From Bimuria novae-zelandiae CBS 107.79 (taxonomy: Eukaryota > Ascomycota > Dothideomycetes > Pleosporales > Didymosphaeriaceae), in contig ML976657.1 of the NCBI GenBank assembly GCA_010015655.1, forward strand, positions 976,114-1,040,113: a stretch of 64,000 nt of DNA, read 5' to 3'. Below the pieces are notes generated by a model. It ran no database searches and was not told the DNA's origin. It was given only the letters and a program-made list of their open reading frames with translations. Shown piece by piece: positions 11,843 to 23,221 of the stretch. The stretch's first letter is position 1. Each line of letters begins with the position of its first letter. The position numbers and the translations under genes are program-made.

Positions 11843-13689
11843 ACGTGGTTCACCACCGAGCGGGCCAACCCCACCGAGCGGGCCAACTTTGCTAAATGCA
11901 GTCCACCTCCAGCTTATACTATAATACTATTACAACATAATGCGTAATAACCTTATACTAAAAGCGCACTATAGCTTGCTATCTAAGCTATAATTAAAGA
12001 TTATAATAAGAGCGAAAGACGCGTTATTATAGCTTTTAGCATGCCTTAAATAATAGTATAATAATAACGCTAAGGAGCCCTCTCTTAACGCAATTGCAAG
12101 TCTAACTTAAAAAAGCTAACTAAGCTAGAGGAGAAAGCTCTAGTCTAACGTATACTTAAGCTTAACTAGCAAGGAATAGGTGCAACAAGGGATATAGTCT
12201 AAGATATAGCTAATAATCTACTTACTAAGCATAGTAGATAGCCTATTAGTAAGCACTAGGTAGACAGGCTTAAGACGCGTACGCTAGAAATTAAGCTTTA
12301 AAGGAGCTATTTATATAATTATTAGCGAGCCCTAAACGAAGATCTACGTATTATAACGCCCTAGTTTAAGCTAGTTACTAATACTAAGGCTAAGTACGGT
12401 ATCGCTGATAACGACACGTACAACTTTAACAAGACAGGCTTTATAATAGGGGTAATACAGGGTTAGATAGTCTTTACAGGCTCTAAGAAGTGAAGCAACC
12501 TAAAGAAGATTTAACCTAGTAACTATAAGTAAGTTACTAATATCTAGGATATTAGCGCTAAAGGCTAGGCTCTACTACCCTTTCTTATCTTCCTTAGTAA
12601 GGTTCTAATTACGTCCTGGTTCTATAATCTACCCTAAGACTAGGTTATTAAAGTTAGTCCTAATAGCTAGACGTTAAACAAGCTTAGCCTTACCTAGCTA
12701 AGGCACTTTAATACCTATACTAAGGCGCGTAGTTTAGGTGCACACTAGCTACTAATTATAAATAGTTATAAGAGCCACTACTCACACGAATTCTATAAAT
12801 ACTATAAGGAACAGAAGATTATTATTCTCTATATACCTCTACACTTATCACACCTCTTGTAGCTACTTAATATAGGTTGTTTTTTGCCTTTAAAGCGGGC
12901 GTATAGTAATAAGATTAGTAGCTTAGTACGGTACGGCACTAAGCAGATTAAGAAGGTGGCCTTTCTACTAGCCTTTAAAGTAGCTTTTAAAAAAGTAATA
13001 ATAAAGGCGAATATTTGCGCAGGTTTTAGAGGCGCTAGATTAGTCCTACACGACCTAGAGGCGGTGTTATTAAGACTTAATATAGTTCTTTGTACGCCAA
13101 CTCCACCTAACGCAGAGGACACCTTATAGGAATTAAAAACACTAAGTAACCTCCGCGAAATAGAGGCTTAGTTAACGCTAGTTTATAAGCGTGTATAGAA
13201 GTATAGAGATTTACTAGTTTCTCCGCTTCTTAGAGCTATTAAGCAGCTTAATAAAGGTGTTGCATTAATAAGGTATAAAATAGTGTTAATATAATAGGAA
13301 ATAGCAGGGCTTCGTAAGGTAGTAGAGGTAGTAATAGAGGTAAAAAGTTAAAAGAGGAAGTATATTTAGGCAGCTAAGACACTTATAGTAGGAGAGGTAG
13401 TTAATTTAATAGCTAAAAAGGATAGTAGTGGGCAAAAAGAGGGTAAAGAGTCTGTAAAGAGGGTGCGTGGGCAGAGGCGCTGCGGACGTTACGGCGAAGC
13501 TGGCCACAACGCTCGCACCTGCGCAGTAGAAATTATAGATACATCTAATAGCAATAAGTCTAAATAGTATTTCTATGTTTTGCGAATTATAGTAAATTGT
13601 AGTGGTGTTGTAGGAGGCGCTTCGCAATAGACTGACTTTTAAAAAGTGGCCCGCTCGGTGGGGTTGGCCCGCTCGGTGGTGAACCACGT
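11843..13689 (+). mobile_element. Fot1/pogo-type element nested in PB1, RIP-degraded
   Basis: The 1,847-bp element is flanked by TA (11841-11842 and 13690-13691), with inverted ends starting ACGTGGTTCACCACCGAGCG. Each end carries two direct copies of CACCGAGCGGGCCA. The plus strand contains a broken DDE_1 transposase. A psq/CENP-B-type N-terminal helix region lies at about 12090-12230. The first Asp motif reads YNFNKTGFIIGV at about 12420 (Asp changed to Asn). A long readable C-terminal part (SHYSHEFYKYYKEQKIIILY, then LKRAYS, then GFRGARLVL) spans about 12775-13110. Stops are almost all TAG/TAA. The insertion splits PB1's transposase, so it is younger than PB1. Confidence 0.88.
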
Positions 13690-15120
13690 TATTTATTAAA
13701 TAATAAAATAATCTTAAACTAGTTATTTTATACTAGAAGTAAAGGACCTATTAACTTACTAAAAGCTATTAATACTAATATTAAGGGTAAGTTTTTAACC
13801 CCTATAAAGCTTGTCCCCATTACTCTTATACTTAATAAAGACTCTACTAGTAGACGCCTTTTTCCACCCTATCTTTACGTTGCGTAAGATAATAACTTAT
13901 TTAATACTATCTTTATACTTAAATACTTTTAATCTAAAGGCGTAGGCTACGCTAAGATAGTTAGAATAATAAAAATAGTAATAAAAATAATTTTAAAGTA
14001 ATAGTAAAAGTAAAACTTTAGATAGATAACGCCTACGTTACCTACTAAAAGTTATTAAAAGAGTGCTTTAATAGTAACTTTATAAGGCTTAAAATAAATA
14101 GTAGATAGTCCTTAAAATAGGGAGAAATATATTAGGTATTATTAGTATTAAAAAAAGCACCAAAGGTAGCTTAAAAAGATAATTAAGTTAACCTTTTTAT
14201 AAATATTATTACTAATTATAAGTACTAACGTTAAACTCTTAGCATAGTGTTAACTAATAAGAATTATTACTTAGTAAATTAGTATATTAAAAAGCTACGC
14301 TAACGCTTAAAGCTTATCTAAAATAATAAAAAGATTTTTAAAAATATCTTTAGTAATAAGCCTATTAAGTTACTAAATATACCTGCTATATTTAATAACT
14401 ATAATTACTATAAGAGTAAGGTAGATTACTTTAATTAAATTAAAAGTTACTACTTAGTTTAGTAAGTTAGGTAGTACACTTAGTAACTTTTATTTTACTT
14501 TTTATTAGATTTAGTACTTAATAACGCCTATAAACTCTCCTTATACGCCTCTTATAAGTTAGCTAAATAATTAGGCTATAAAGACTTTTTATATAACTTT
14601 ATAAAGTAGCTTTTTAAGCGCGATAGTAGACTTTATAATAGTAATAGGAAGCGTAAGCAAGTTAACAACGTTATTACTAACGTAAAGGCTGCTCACTGGT
14701 CTATAAAGGTCTACTCAGAAGTAAAGACTTGTATAGCTTGTGCAGCAGCTGGGCGTAAACAACACAACTCTAAGGTCTCACAAAGACCCCTCCAATCTAT
14801 CTCAGGCAACTCTCATGGGCGCTAGCGTCCTCCGCGTACTCAGTTTGGCTGTAATCTCTGTAGGCTGCCTTTGTGTAGGCCTAAAGTACGCCCTAAGTGC
14901 TGGCAGGAGCATATACAAAAGGTCTAAATAATTATAAAGATAAATACTACTTTAAGCTTAAGTATTAAGTAATTTAATTAAGTCACTGTTAGATTTCAAG
15001 CCCCCGTATAAATCTATATATAAATCTGATATTTCTTCGTGTTCGTACAGAATCGGAGTATGCCTCCGATTGGCTGATTCCGTGTGGCCCGTGTACGGGC
15101 GATTTTGACCATGCGAGGGA

Positions 15121-15391
15121 TAGCGAGAGCGCTCGAGATGGAATGGTGCGAATTGGATTGTGGAATTGCTGTAGAAAGTGGGCGGACAGTGTTCACACTG
15201 ATATTCACGTACGAACGTTGACTGGCACCCGTGAATCCATAGCCTCTTCACTCATGACGTTCATCGATTTATAAGATTGGTATTTCAATTCAATTCAGTA
15301 ATAGCAGAGACAATCGCCGTCCCTTGCCTTTGAGTCAAGCCTTTTCGATTCAGTGTAACGCCAAGAAACGGATGGGAGAGGGAAAAGAGAG
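15121..15391. other. Short intergenic region right of PB1
   Basis: About 270 bases of unremarkable sequence between PB1's right end and the 3' end of the minus-strand membrane-protein gene. Confidence 0.5.
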
Positions 15392-16196
15392 TCAATTGAC
15401 CAAGTTTAAAGATAACGCCTGACCAACGCCATTTGCTAGCTCATGAGCGTTGGGTATCATAAGGAAGAACGTATGTTCCGAGGATGCTTTGGTGCCGTGA
15501 ATGGGCGCGGATAACCGTGGATAGCACCGCCACATCCAGAAGATAGTGGCGATGAGCCAAAGAGCAAGATACATCAACCAGAAGCAGGTCGATGATCCAG
15601 CCATGCCAGTAATGACTGTCGGATGGAGATCCACGGGACGGGTCATGAAGATGAACTTGACTTCTGCAAGGGATGTGGCGTGTCGACTTGGAACGTATTG
15701 TGTTGTGAACTCTCCGGAGTGGTCCTTCTGGAGCTCACTGGACTGTGCTGACGGGAGACGATGTAGAGCTCGGGGTACGAGTTGAACAGCATGTGTTTGA
15801 ACCTTTGCATGCGTGTGAGGCCGACATTTGCGAGCGAGGTATACAACGTGGGCTTCTCGAAATGTGTCTCGAGATCCTCAGGCAAGAGCATGTCGGCGGT
15901 TTTAATCTCTACCCGGCTGTTGCCTCGAGGAATCTCCTTTTTGGTAACGCGCATGTACTCCAGGTTTGGGTCTGCAGGCAGCCACTTCTTAGCGAATCCC
16001 ACAATACGGGTTGTATTAGAAACTCACCGGCATCCAGCTCTCGACACAGGTCATGCTGTGACGTCTGCTCGAGGGCTTTGCAGCCCGAGCGATATCTGTA
16101 AACGAGTATACCGGATCTGTCGTCCTCATCGAGCCCGAACAAGGTGCTTGCCTTGCTGTGAGTCGAGCTCATGGACCCGGATTTGACTTCGGTCAT
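15392..16196 (-). CDS. Hypothetical membrane-anchored protein
   Basis: Three exons: 16196-16028, 15971-15739 and 15655-15392 (about 221 aa). The first intron (GTGAGT to CTGCAG, 56 bp) gives a phase-consistent join, CRELDA to DPNLEYMRV. The second join (GTGAGC to TCAAG, 83 bp) is the best phase-correct choice but weaker. The start is the ATG of MTEVKSGSMSS. The N-terminal two thirds are soluble and charged. The last exon has one hydrophobic segment of about 20 residues (STCFWLMYLALWLIATIFWMW split by few polar residues), suggesting a C-terminal membrane anchor. The family is not recognised. Confidence 0.55.
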
Positions 16197-17329
16197 GCTG
16201 GCGTGTGGGTGGCAGTAACAGTGAGGCTGAGACGAGATTACGTAGGGCTGTCGGTGGACAGTGGACGGTCGAGAATGTGCAAAGTTTGCCAGCCACGAGT
16301 TTTTGGTGGTAGATGCTTTGTATAGAGAAAGGGCGATGGTGGCAGCGCACGTCTGGTGATGTGAAGGCGCAGAGGTGGGCAGACGGGTGGAGTGAGGCCT
16401 AGGCCATCCAAGAACGTTGAGAGCCGAGCCAACGTCACATCGCTGCTGCGCCGCACGGATCCCGGAGCGAGTCGGCTCCTGCCGGGGCAATTTGATTGGC
16501 CCGACATGCGATTGGCTATGAGCGAGAGTAGATTGCACTTCACAGATCATGTCCCATGCAGTGTTTGGCACCGCTACATGGACCCCAGCAACATGATTCC
16601 AACACGTCATTGTAGGAGAGCAAGTCCCACGAAGGAATGGTGGTAGTGAATAGCAATGTCCTGCACATGATTGGACGAAACAGCAAGAGCATGGTTCTCG
16701 GGTCCGTATGGACGATACGTGTGACTCGTAAAGAAATGGTGAGAATCTAGCAAAGCAAGTGCTCCCTGCCTGCTTCTACCTACCTACTAACCACAACCAT
16801 CACATGGCCGGCGTCATCTGGACCGCGGCGAGTTTGCTGCATGCACTAGGGCAACTGCCTCTCGCGCCGTTTGCTGCCAATATTCGACGTTTCAAGAAGG
16901 ATTTGAACGATATTCTGTATTACTATGGACTGCGCTAGAGGACGTCCTCCCTTGGATCTGCCGGGCAAAGGACCCGCTCCCGCAGCGGGCTGATCACATC
17001 ACCTTAATCTACGTGACACGATCGCAGGCACCCATGACCGCACTTAGAGCTCCAAAGCACAACAAAGAAAACAATCAAGACGGAATAGCACAGGCTGCAA
17101 TCAAGGCAAAAACGAGGCATGGGGCACAGCCTGGTAGCAGAGCTGAGCAATGCCGGCGACTCATCGATTTGGGCGAATGGGAGCGCATACCCCTGCGAAG
17201 CGGCGATTCTAGCTACCGAGCGGTAGTGGCTGAATGATCGCGGCGCGCCCTCACACCCTCACCGCCCGGCCGCTGTCATGAGGCTCACTTGACCGCGAGG
17301 CCTTAAAGCTGCAGGGCTATCCCTTAGCC
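16197..17329. other. Region upstream of the patatin gene
   Basis: A 44-codon ORF at 16804-16938 (starts MAGVIWTAASLL, ends YYYGLR) has a hydrophobic N-terminal part and may be a small protein or chance. A 74-codon ORF at 17013-17237 lacks an ATG. The missing first exon of the patatin gene may lie here. Confidence 0.3.
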
Positions 17330-19607
17330 TTGCAGAAGTCACATCACGTCGCATCAAACGCACTCGCCGATCCATTCCTCAACTCCGATACGTCCCGACT
17401 ACAAATCTGGCGCTATTCCGACGACACGATGCAGGCCTCCGGGACGCTCTCTCTTCCGAGAGATTCGACACGGGCTGCCTCGATTATGACAACGGCCTCT
17501 TCGGCTTCTGCGGCGGATAAGACTGGGCATACGTGGAGCGTGTCAGTGACGGAAGACAACTGCTGGGAGGATCTCATATTGACACTAGGTACGTACATCA
17601 ATGTTTGACACCCGTTTGCGACCCACTCGCTCCACGCACCTTCCCCGGAAAAAGTTTGCATGGATCGCGACTTCCACGATCGGATGCAGAAAGGACGATG
17701 GGGCGACACTGCTGGTTTGCTCGCGTCCGTACTGCAGGCTAGCCTGGGATAACTGGAGGTTCGAGAGTCACGGTAGGCAGTAGCACTATCAAGCTTTCGA
17801 GGACCTGTGTTACTCCAGGATAGACCATGCGAAGGCCGGTGATCATCGATCAGACGTAGAGAAGACAAGCAGATGCTAACATTTGCCAACAGATGGCGGC
17901 GGCATACGAGGCTACGCGAGCCTGATCATCCTCCAACGTCTCATGCACGAGATCGCTGAATGCGAAATGCGGTTACAACGCGAGGAAGGACGAGTACCGG
18001 GCTCGAACAGACACACATTCAATGAGGATGACCTCCTACCCTGCCATTACTTCGACTACATGTATGGGACAAGCACAGGAGGCTTGATATCCGTGATGCT
18101 AGCCCGACTACGCATGACTATACCACAATGCTTGGAAATCTATCGCCAAGTAGGCAATGATCTCTTCGGACACCGCCGTAACACGCTCCCGTTGGCTACA
18201 AAGTATCATCATAAGCCTTTGGAGAAGGCAGTGCAGACTATCGTAAGCCAATATTGTAAGCACCATCGTAGCTGCGATGGGGAAGACTGGCATCCATGGG
18301 ATGTATACGAGGACAAGTCTGGGACTAGCTCGTCGGCTTCTAGTCTGCCTGGCCAAACGGATAGAATCTGTCAATCGTGAGTATTCCCCTTCCAACGTAA
18401 GCACTCGTACGAGAACCGACCGCATAATGTATCCTGGGATAACACAGGTTACAATACACGGTTGTCAAACATTGACGTTCAGCTAGTCCGCATTGTTTAT
18501 GTGTTTGCTAACGCAGTCAGCATCTGTCTCACCGCGACGCATTCCGGGATGATCGACGAGGCGCACCTGCTACGAACATACGACCACCACTACGATCCGA
18601 ATATTTCTCCTGTGTGGGTGACACCCTACAACGAGGGTGCAGACAAGCTGAAGATTTGGCAAGTCACACGTGCTACCTCAGCAGCGCCCTTCTTTTTCAA
18701 AATGCTCGAAGCAGATTTCGGCGACAAAAACAAAATTGGGTTCAAAGACGGAGGCATTCGGGAGAACAACCCTTCGTATGCAGCCTATAGCGAGCATGCT
18801 TCTTTGCATGGAGATGATCACGAACCTGCTTTACTCCTATCGGTCGGCACAGGAAGACCAAACACCAAAAATGACGGTTTCGCGTCGGTCTGGCCCGGTC
18901 CTTTCAACAAAGTTTCTTTATTGCCGAAATGGTCAGAAAAGATTGCTGTGCTCAAGAATGTATTAATCAAGTACACCGAAGGCGAAGATCGGCATAAAAT
19001 GATGCGCACAATTGCTCGCGGCGAACACCGCTGGTACAAGCGCTTGAACGTGGACGAGGGCCTCGAAGATATGCCTCTTGACAGTTGGGAGAAGGGCATG
19101 TGGACCAACCCTGCCACAGGCGTCACGAAAGAGGTCCCGGGTGGCAAATCGTTGTCAAGAATGGAGAAGGTGACCAACGCTTATCTGGACAGGACACACG
19201 CCAAGAAAGCCCCAATATCGGAGTATGCACCCCCGAGGGTCATGCTGCAGCAAGTAGCCGAGAGACTGGTTCGGCACAGGAGGATAAGGGAAGCGACGAA
19301 AGAAGACAACCTCAGAAGATGGCAGACGCACATGGGGCAATGGCTAACGGGCACATTGCAGGAGGAAGACGGCGTGTTTGGTCCTACTGCACCCACCCAA
19401 ACGCAGTCAAGGACAAGTGGACAAAAGACGTCCCCGCACACTCCTAATACTGCGGCTGTTGAGCCCGCCGCGGCTAAGGCGTCCTCGTCACAACAGGCGG
19501 ACGATCAGATCTATGAACCGTCTATTCTGGTTGCACAAACCAACATTCCAAAAATCGTAACTTCGTCTGCGTCCGTTAAGTCTCGTGCCACGCAAGGAAC
19601 CCCTTAA
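17330..19607 (+). CDS. Patatin-like phospholipase
   Basis: Three exons: 17330-17588, 17893-18376 and 18521-19607, at least 609 aa. The conserved N-terminal block IWRYSDDT lies before the first in-frame ATG (17429), so the real start is upstream, probably in an unfound exon; 17330 is only the visible limit. The joins recreate DGGGIRGY (oxyanion loop) across intron 1 and QSICLTATHSG across intron 2. The nucleophile elbow GTSTG is in exon 2 and the catalytic Asp in the DGG of exon 3 (KDGGIRENNP), so the Ser-Asp dyad is complete. Patatins are acyl hydrolases of membrane lipids; fungal members often join signalling or defence proteins. No NACHT or TPR region follows here; a Ser/Thr/Ala-rich tail ends the protein. 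Intron 1 is long (304 bp). Confidence 0.85.
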
Positions 19608-20409
19608 AAATGGGCACTACAGTATCTGCGTCCGCACCAAGCATCTTGGGGTGACTTGGCACCACGATATCGCCGCGTGGGTCTGCCGCTCGCAGAGCCG
19701 GTGAATCTACGGTTCGTCTCGCCGCAGTGGATTCATCGCGGGCGGGTCAGACCCATATCAAGTCACCCCAGGATGCGCAATACAAATGCAGAGCTCCTGA
19801 GAGGTCCGCCATACGCTGGCCACGAATCGGCCGTGCTGCCGTCCTCAACAACACGGGCCGTAATGTTGAACTCGGTACCCAGACGTACACTCCAGCACGA
19901 TCCACATCACCTTTTTGGCATAGCGGTTTTGCATAGCATCGACGGCGTTGGCTCCTCCATCCACGTAGAATGTGGGTGTCGGTGGAGCCCCTATATCGCG
20001 GCGTTCTGGTCATAGATTTTCTTTCGAGTTTGGACACGTTGCGCGCATAACATAGCATGCACGCGCTGCTGCTGAGATACCATACCATTATAGTCATCAT
20101 CTAGCGATACATCTGGAATATACTTACTCTGTACTCTCTTAGTCCGTGGAAGGCATTTCCTTTTGCCTTGCTGGTCTGGTCTACTTCCCACCATCGGCCT
20201 ATACGAGCTCTCCCAAGCTTTTGTGCGGACCGTTGTGATCCGCCGCTACACCTCATGTTGGATGGGTAGACCCAACTCCCACCCTCGCCGTGGCCTGGTA
20301 CTCCTCCCCAACCCAGCGCGAAAATCTCACTGCGCACCCCTCATCCCTCGTTGTCCGTACAGCACTCAGTGCACACTACACGCATCACACAACCTCACCC
20401 ACCGCGAAA
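19608..20409. other. Intergenic region between patatin gene and small hypothetical gene
   Basis: Overlapping medium ORFs occur on both strands (for example 19656-20015 plus, 19747-20100 minus), but none has a motif or splice support. The last part is C-rich and probably promoter for the gene at 20410. Confidence 0.4.
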
Positions 20410-20793
20410 ATGCCCTCCAACACCACTCTTCCCACCACAACCAGCTCAGCTGCCCTGCAGCAACACCCACAAAACACCCCTCCCACGCCTCCAACCAGCG
20501 AAATCGTAGACGCGCTATCTCTCTTCCACGAACACCTCCTCCTCTTCCGCTCCATCTCCCCGGCTATTCATACCCACCTCACCTCCCTCGAACGCCACCC
20601 CTCCATTCCCCTCTCTGAAGGAATTCCCTGGCTCCCGCTAGATGCGCTAGAGTGGGTGCGGAGAAGACTCCTCGTTTGGGAATTGGAAAATGTGTTTCAG
20701 GTGCAGGAGGAATGGGAGGACTGGGGCGGGGAGGCGTGGCGGAGGAATTCGCTGGGGGAAGTAGACGCTCTGGTCGAGGGGCGATGGCAATAA
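20410..20793 (+). CDS. Hypothetical protein, 3' structure unresolved
   Basis: From the ATG at 20410 the frame codes 127 aa. A Thr/Pro/Ser-rich start is followed by a helical, Leu/Trp-rich part (LFHEHLLLFRSI, then WLPLDALEWVRRRLLVWELE) that looks truly coding. After 20760 a possible 45-bp intron (GTAGAC to ACAAG) keeps the frame. A different frame from about 20880 to 21182 encodes an acidic tail (SLEEEFREVGEWPEACLSDE) that also looks coding, so the gene probably continues to 21182 through an unresolved splice. Family unknown. Confidence 0.45.
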   Translation: MPSNTTLPTTTSSAALQQHPQNTPPTPPTSEIVDALSLFHEHLLLFRSISPAIHTHLTSLERHPSIPLSEGIPWLPLDALEWVRRRLLVWELENVFQVQEEWEDWGGEAWRRNSLGEVDALVEGRWQ

Positions 20794-21284
20794 CGCCTAA
20801 ACAAGGCGTGGGATATGCGGGAAGAAGAGGAGGGTTGTGGGTGCGATGGGTTGGGGCTGGGGCTGTTTTGCGAAGGGTGGTGGGTGGGGAACTTGGAGGG
20901 AAGAGTCTTGAAGAAGAGGCTAGAGAGGATGGGGAGTGGGAGAATGGGGAGTGGGAGGAAAGGAATACGAAGAGTCTTGAAGAGGAGTTTAGGGAAGTCG
21001 GAGAATGGCCGGAGGCGTGTTTGTCGGATGAGGACGAGGAGACATGGGGGAGTGGGTCTGATGTTTACGCTGACTCTGATGCATCATTAGGCAAGGTAGA
21101 ATGGGAAGACTATGGAGAGGGAGATGAGGGGTGGTGGGTAGTGTTAGGACTGGAGGGCGAGGGCGAGGGCGATGCTGTGTAGATTGTTAGGGCATCGATG
21201 ATGACTATGGCACTGGTGAGGTTACTATATCGATTTTCCGATTGGTGTGCGCTTTCCCAGGTGATTAAGAAGTGTCTCTGCAGC

Positions 21285-22819
21285 TCACTCCACGAGTCTA
21301 AACAGCTTACCACCAACCCCATCCCACTCGTCATCCCACCTATTCTCGCTTTCCTTCAACGCACCCTTCTTCAACGTAGGTAGGACGCTATACTTGCTAC
21401 CGAATAGGTCGACCAGTTGCTCCGATAACTGCTTTGCAGAGTTGAATCCTTTGCCGTTCACGTCCTCTTTGACGAGCTCAGGCCACGCTTCGAATTCGCC
21501 CCATCCCACAACTGGCAACCCCGCGCCGAACATGTCCACCACTTTCATGGGCAGATCCACCCCAGACGAAGACGTGTGCAAGGAGACGCCGAGGTCCGCT
21601 GCCGCGAGCAGCGTGGCGTAGTCTTCAGTGGCGAGCCATGCTGTTTGTATGACCACATTAATCAGCTTCTTCTCCTGGTTCATCTTTTGAACTAGGTTGA
21701 GGTAATGCTCTTTTTGAGGACCCTTTCCAGTAATAATAGCGAGGATCTTCGGGAGCGAACTTTGGGAAGTCGCGCGTGTGGAATAGGTTTCTAGCGCGGA
21801 AAGGAGAAGCGAAAAGTCTTCATCTGCAGTCCAAGATGTCGAGGACACAATCAGTTTCCAAGTGCCTTTTGATAGGTCTTGCGCGTACTGGGCCGTTTCT
21901 GGAAGACGGGCGAGGAACTTGGAGCGCTCTTGCGCGTTGATGGGTCGGAAGATGGCAGCGGGTCGGTCGTGCAGTGCTTTTGCTGCGACGTAATACTCCT
22001 GGTTGAGGACTCGCGCCATAGCATAGGTGACGGTAATGTGATACGAAGCAAACTGCGCGAAGATCTTCTCATACCAGGCGGAGATCCTGACCAAGAGATG
22101 CGAAGGGCCGAGCTTGAGGGCGAGGATAGAGTAGCCGAAGTTGTGCCAGTCAATGATGAGTTCGGTATTCCGGAGGAAGGAGGTGATGGTTGCTATGGCG
22201 AGAGTTGGAATTGAAGGTGGATTCTGAACGAGCATGTATCGTGCTGGTTCAGAGCCGTAACCGAGAGCGAGATAGAGGCTCCACGCTTGGTAGAGGGCTT
22301 TCAGAGGGGCAAGGACAGGAAAGAGCAATCTGCTGCTTGATCGTAGGAAGGAAGGAGCTAGCCTCAATGGGACGATCTTGATTAGGTCGTTGGAAGCTAC
22401 ATCTGGATGGACTTCGGATTCTGTAGAGGTGTAAGTATACGCTTTGTATATGAGTAGTCGTATATACCTTGATATCCGATAAGGTAGACCTTACCGCCAT
22501 GTTTCGCAATGCTGATTGCATGGTACTGCATGCGCGGTGATCGACCAATGTCCCCTAGCACCACTACTTGGGTTGTTCTCCCCGCTTTAAAGTTTACTTT
22601 CTTCTTCCCATCTTTGCCTCTGAGCTCAATTTCCTCGCTCTTCTCGTTCACAGCTCTTAACGGCTTGTCCTTGTAGGGATCATACTGCCTGGGTAAGGTG
22701 ACCAGGATAATGGTGAATACTGTGGAGAGGCCAAGTATGACGTACAGGCCGATATCGAACCACCGGCTTGTTTTCTCGGTGAGAAAGTCATCACGGAAGA
22801 TGCTGAAGAAGCCTGGCAT
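21285..22819 (-). CDS. ALG1: Chitobiosyldiphosphodolichol beta-mannosyltransferase
   Basis: Two exons: 22819-22468 and 22420-21285, 495 aa, the family's usual size. The 47-bp intron joins LIGYQ to [11 protein letters not shown], restoring the expected Alg1 sequence. Alg1 adds the first mannose from GDP-Man to GlcNAc2-PP-dolichol on the cytosolic face of the ER, an early step of N-glycan assembly. A membrane anchor lies at residues ~20-43 ([20 protein letters not shown]), then a glycosyltransferase start [17 protein letters not shown]. In the second half are [11 protein letters not shown], the [10 protein letters not shown] block, and the GT33/GT4 donor-site region [19 protein letters not shown] with LPV. 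It is transcribed divergently from the zinc transporter gene 402 bp away, and its stop lies about 100 bp from the acidic ORF at 21182. Confidence 0.95.
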
Positions 22820-23221
22820 CTTAAAGCGGCGTCAGCACCACGACGAGGCTGTTTTGCATTGGCTTGTGCAGATTGGAGTTGCGATCACGGTGTTTGGTGT
22901 TGTGCGCACTGGCCACAAGCGCCACGACTGCGGAGTACATGGATGCAGCAGGCGCCACTACGCGCATCGCGCCTGCCAATCTCGGAGAGTCCCCTGAAAG
23001 CGGCCGCTATCGAAACATTTGAACGCCGTGACGACTCGCCATTCCTCCACCTCCCCGCAATTCGCTTTCGCTCCCCGCGCTTCGTCGTTCCTGCTGTACC
23101 TGGATTGAATGCTGACGTTGATTGAGACACCCAGAACCCTCTCACGATTTGCGCAGCTCGGCCCAAACGCCCAGTCTGATGCGCACAGGGTGCCTCGTGC
23201 GGACTCCCGAACACGCTACGA
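22820..23221. promoter_or_regulatory. Divergent intergenic promoter region, ALG1 / MSC2
   Basis: 402 bp separate the two start codons and must hold both promoters. No TATA box or known operator was recognised. Confidence 0.55.

Larger units (their letters stand above)
10546..15119 (+). mobile_element. PB1: piggyBac-like element carrying two nested insertions
   Basis: Inverted ends CCCTCGCATGGTCAAAATCG begin at 10546 and are mirrored at 15119 with over 80% identity for about 50 bp. After removing the solo LTR (449 bp plus 5-bp duplication) and the Fot1 element (1,847 bp plus TA), the host is about 2.27 kb, matching PB2 and PB3. The plus strand encodes a DDE_Tnp_1_7 (piggyBac-type) transposase with many TAG/TAA codons. 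The ELYTYFAIVIYIGLYREPSL block is at about 11490, and a C-terminal Cys-rich tail (CNLCRLPLC, then CWQEH) is at about 14750-14930. AT content is very high, as expected after RIP. The flanks are AT/TA-type, not TTAA. Confidence 0.85.

Noticed and set aside
12829..13129. ORFs on both strands in the Fot1 element
   Set aside because: The plus one is part of the broken transposase and the minus one is its shadow; neither is an independent gene.
14740..14931. 63-codon ORF in PB1
   Set aside because: It is an off-frame reading of the transposase's Cys-rich C-terminus.
15745..16646. Plus-strand ORFs opposite the membrane-protein gene
   Set aside because: The minus-strand frame has consistent introns and composition; the plus ORFs overlap in several frames.
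16804..16938. 44-codon ORF with hydrophobic N-terminus
   Set aside because: It could be a small protein, but there is no homology, splice or expression support, so it is only mentioned in the region note.
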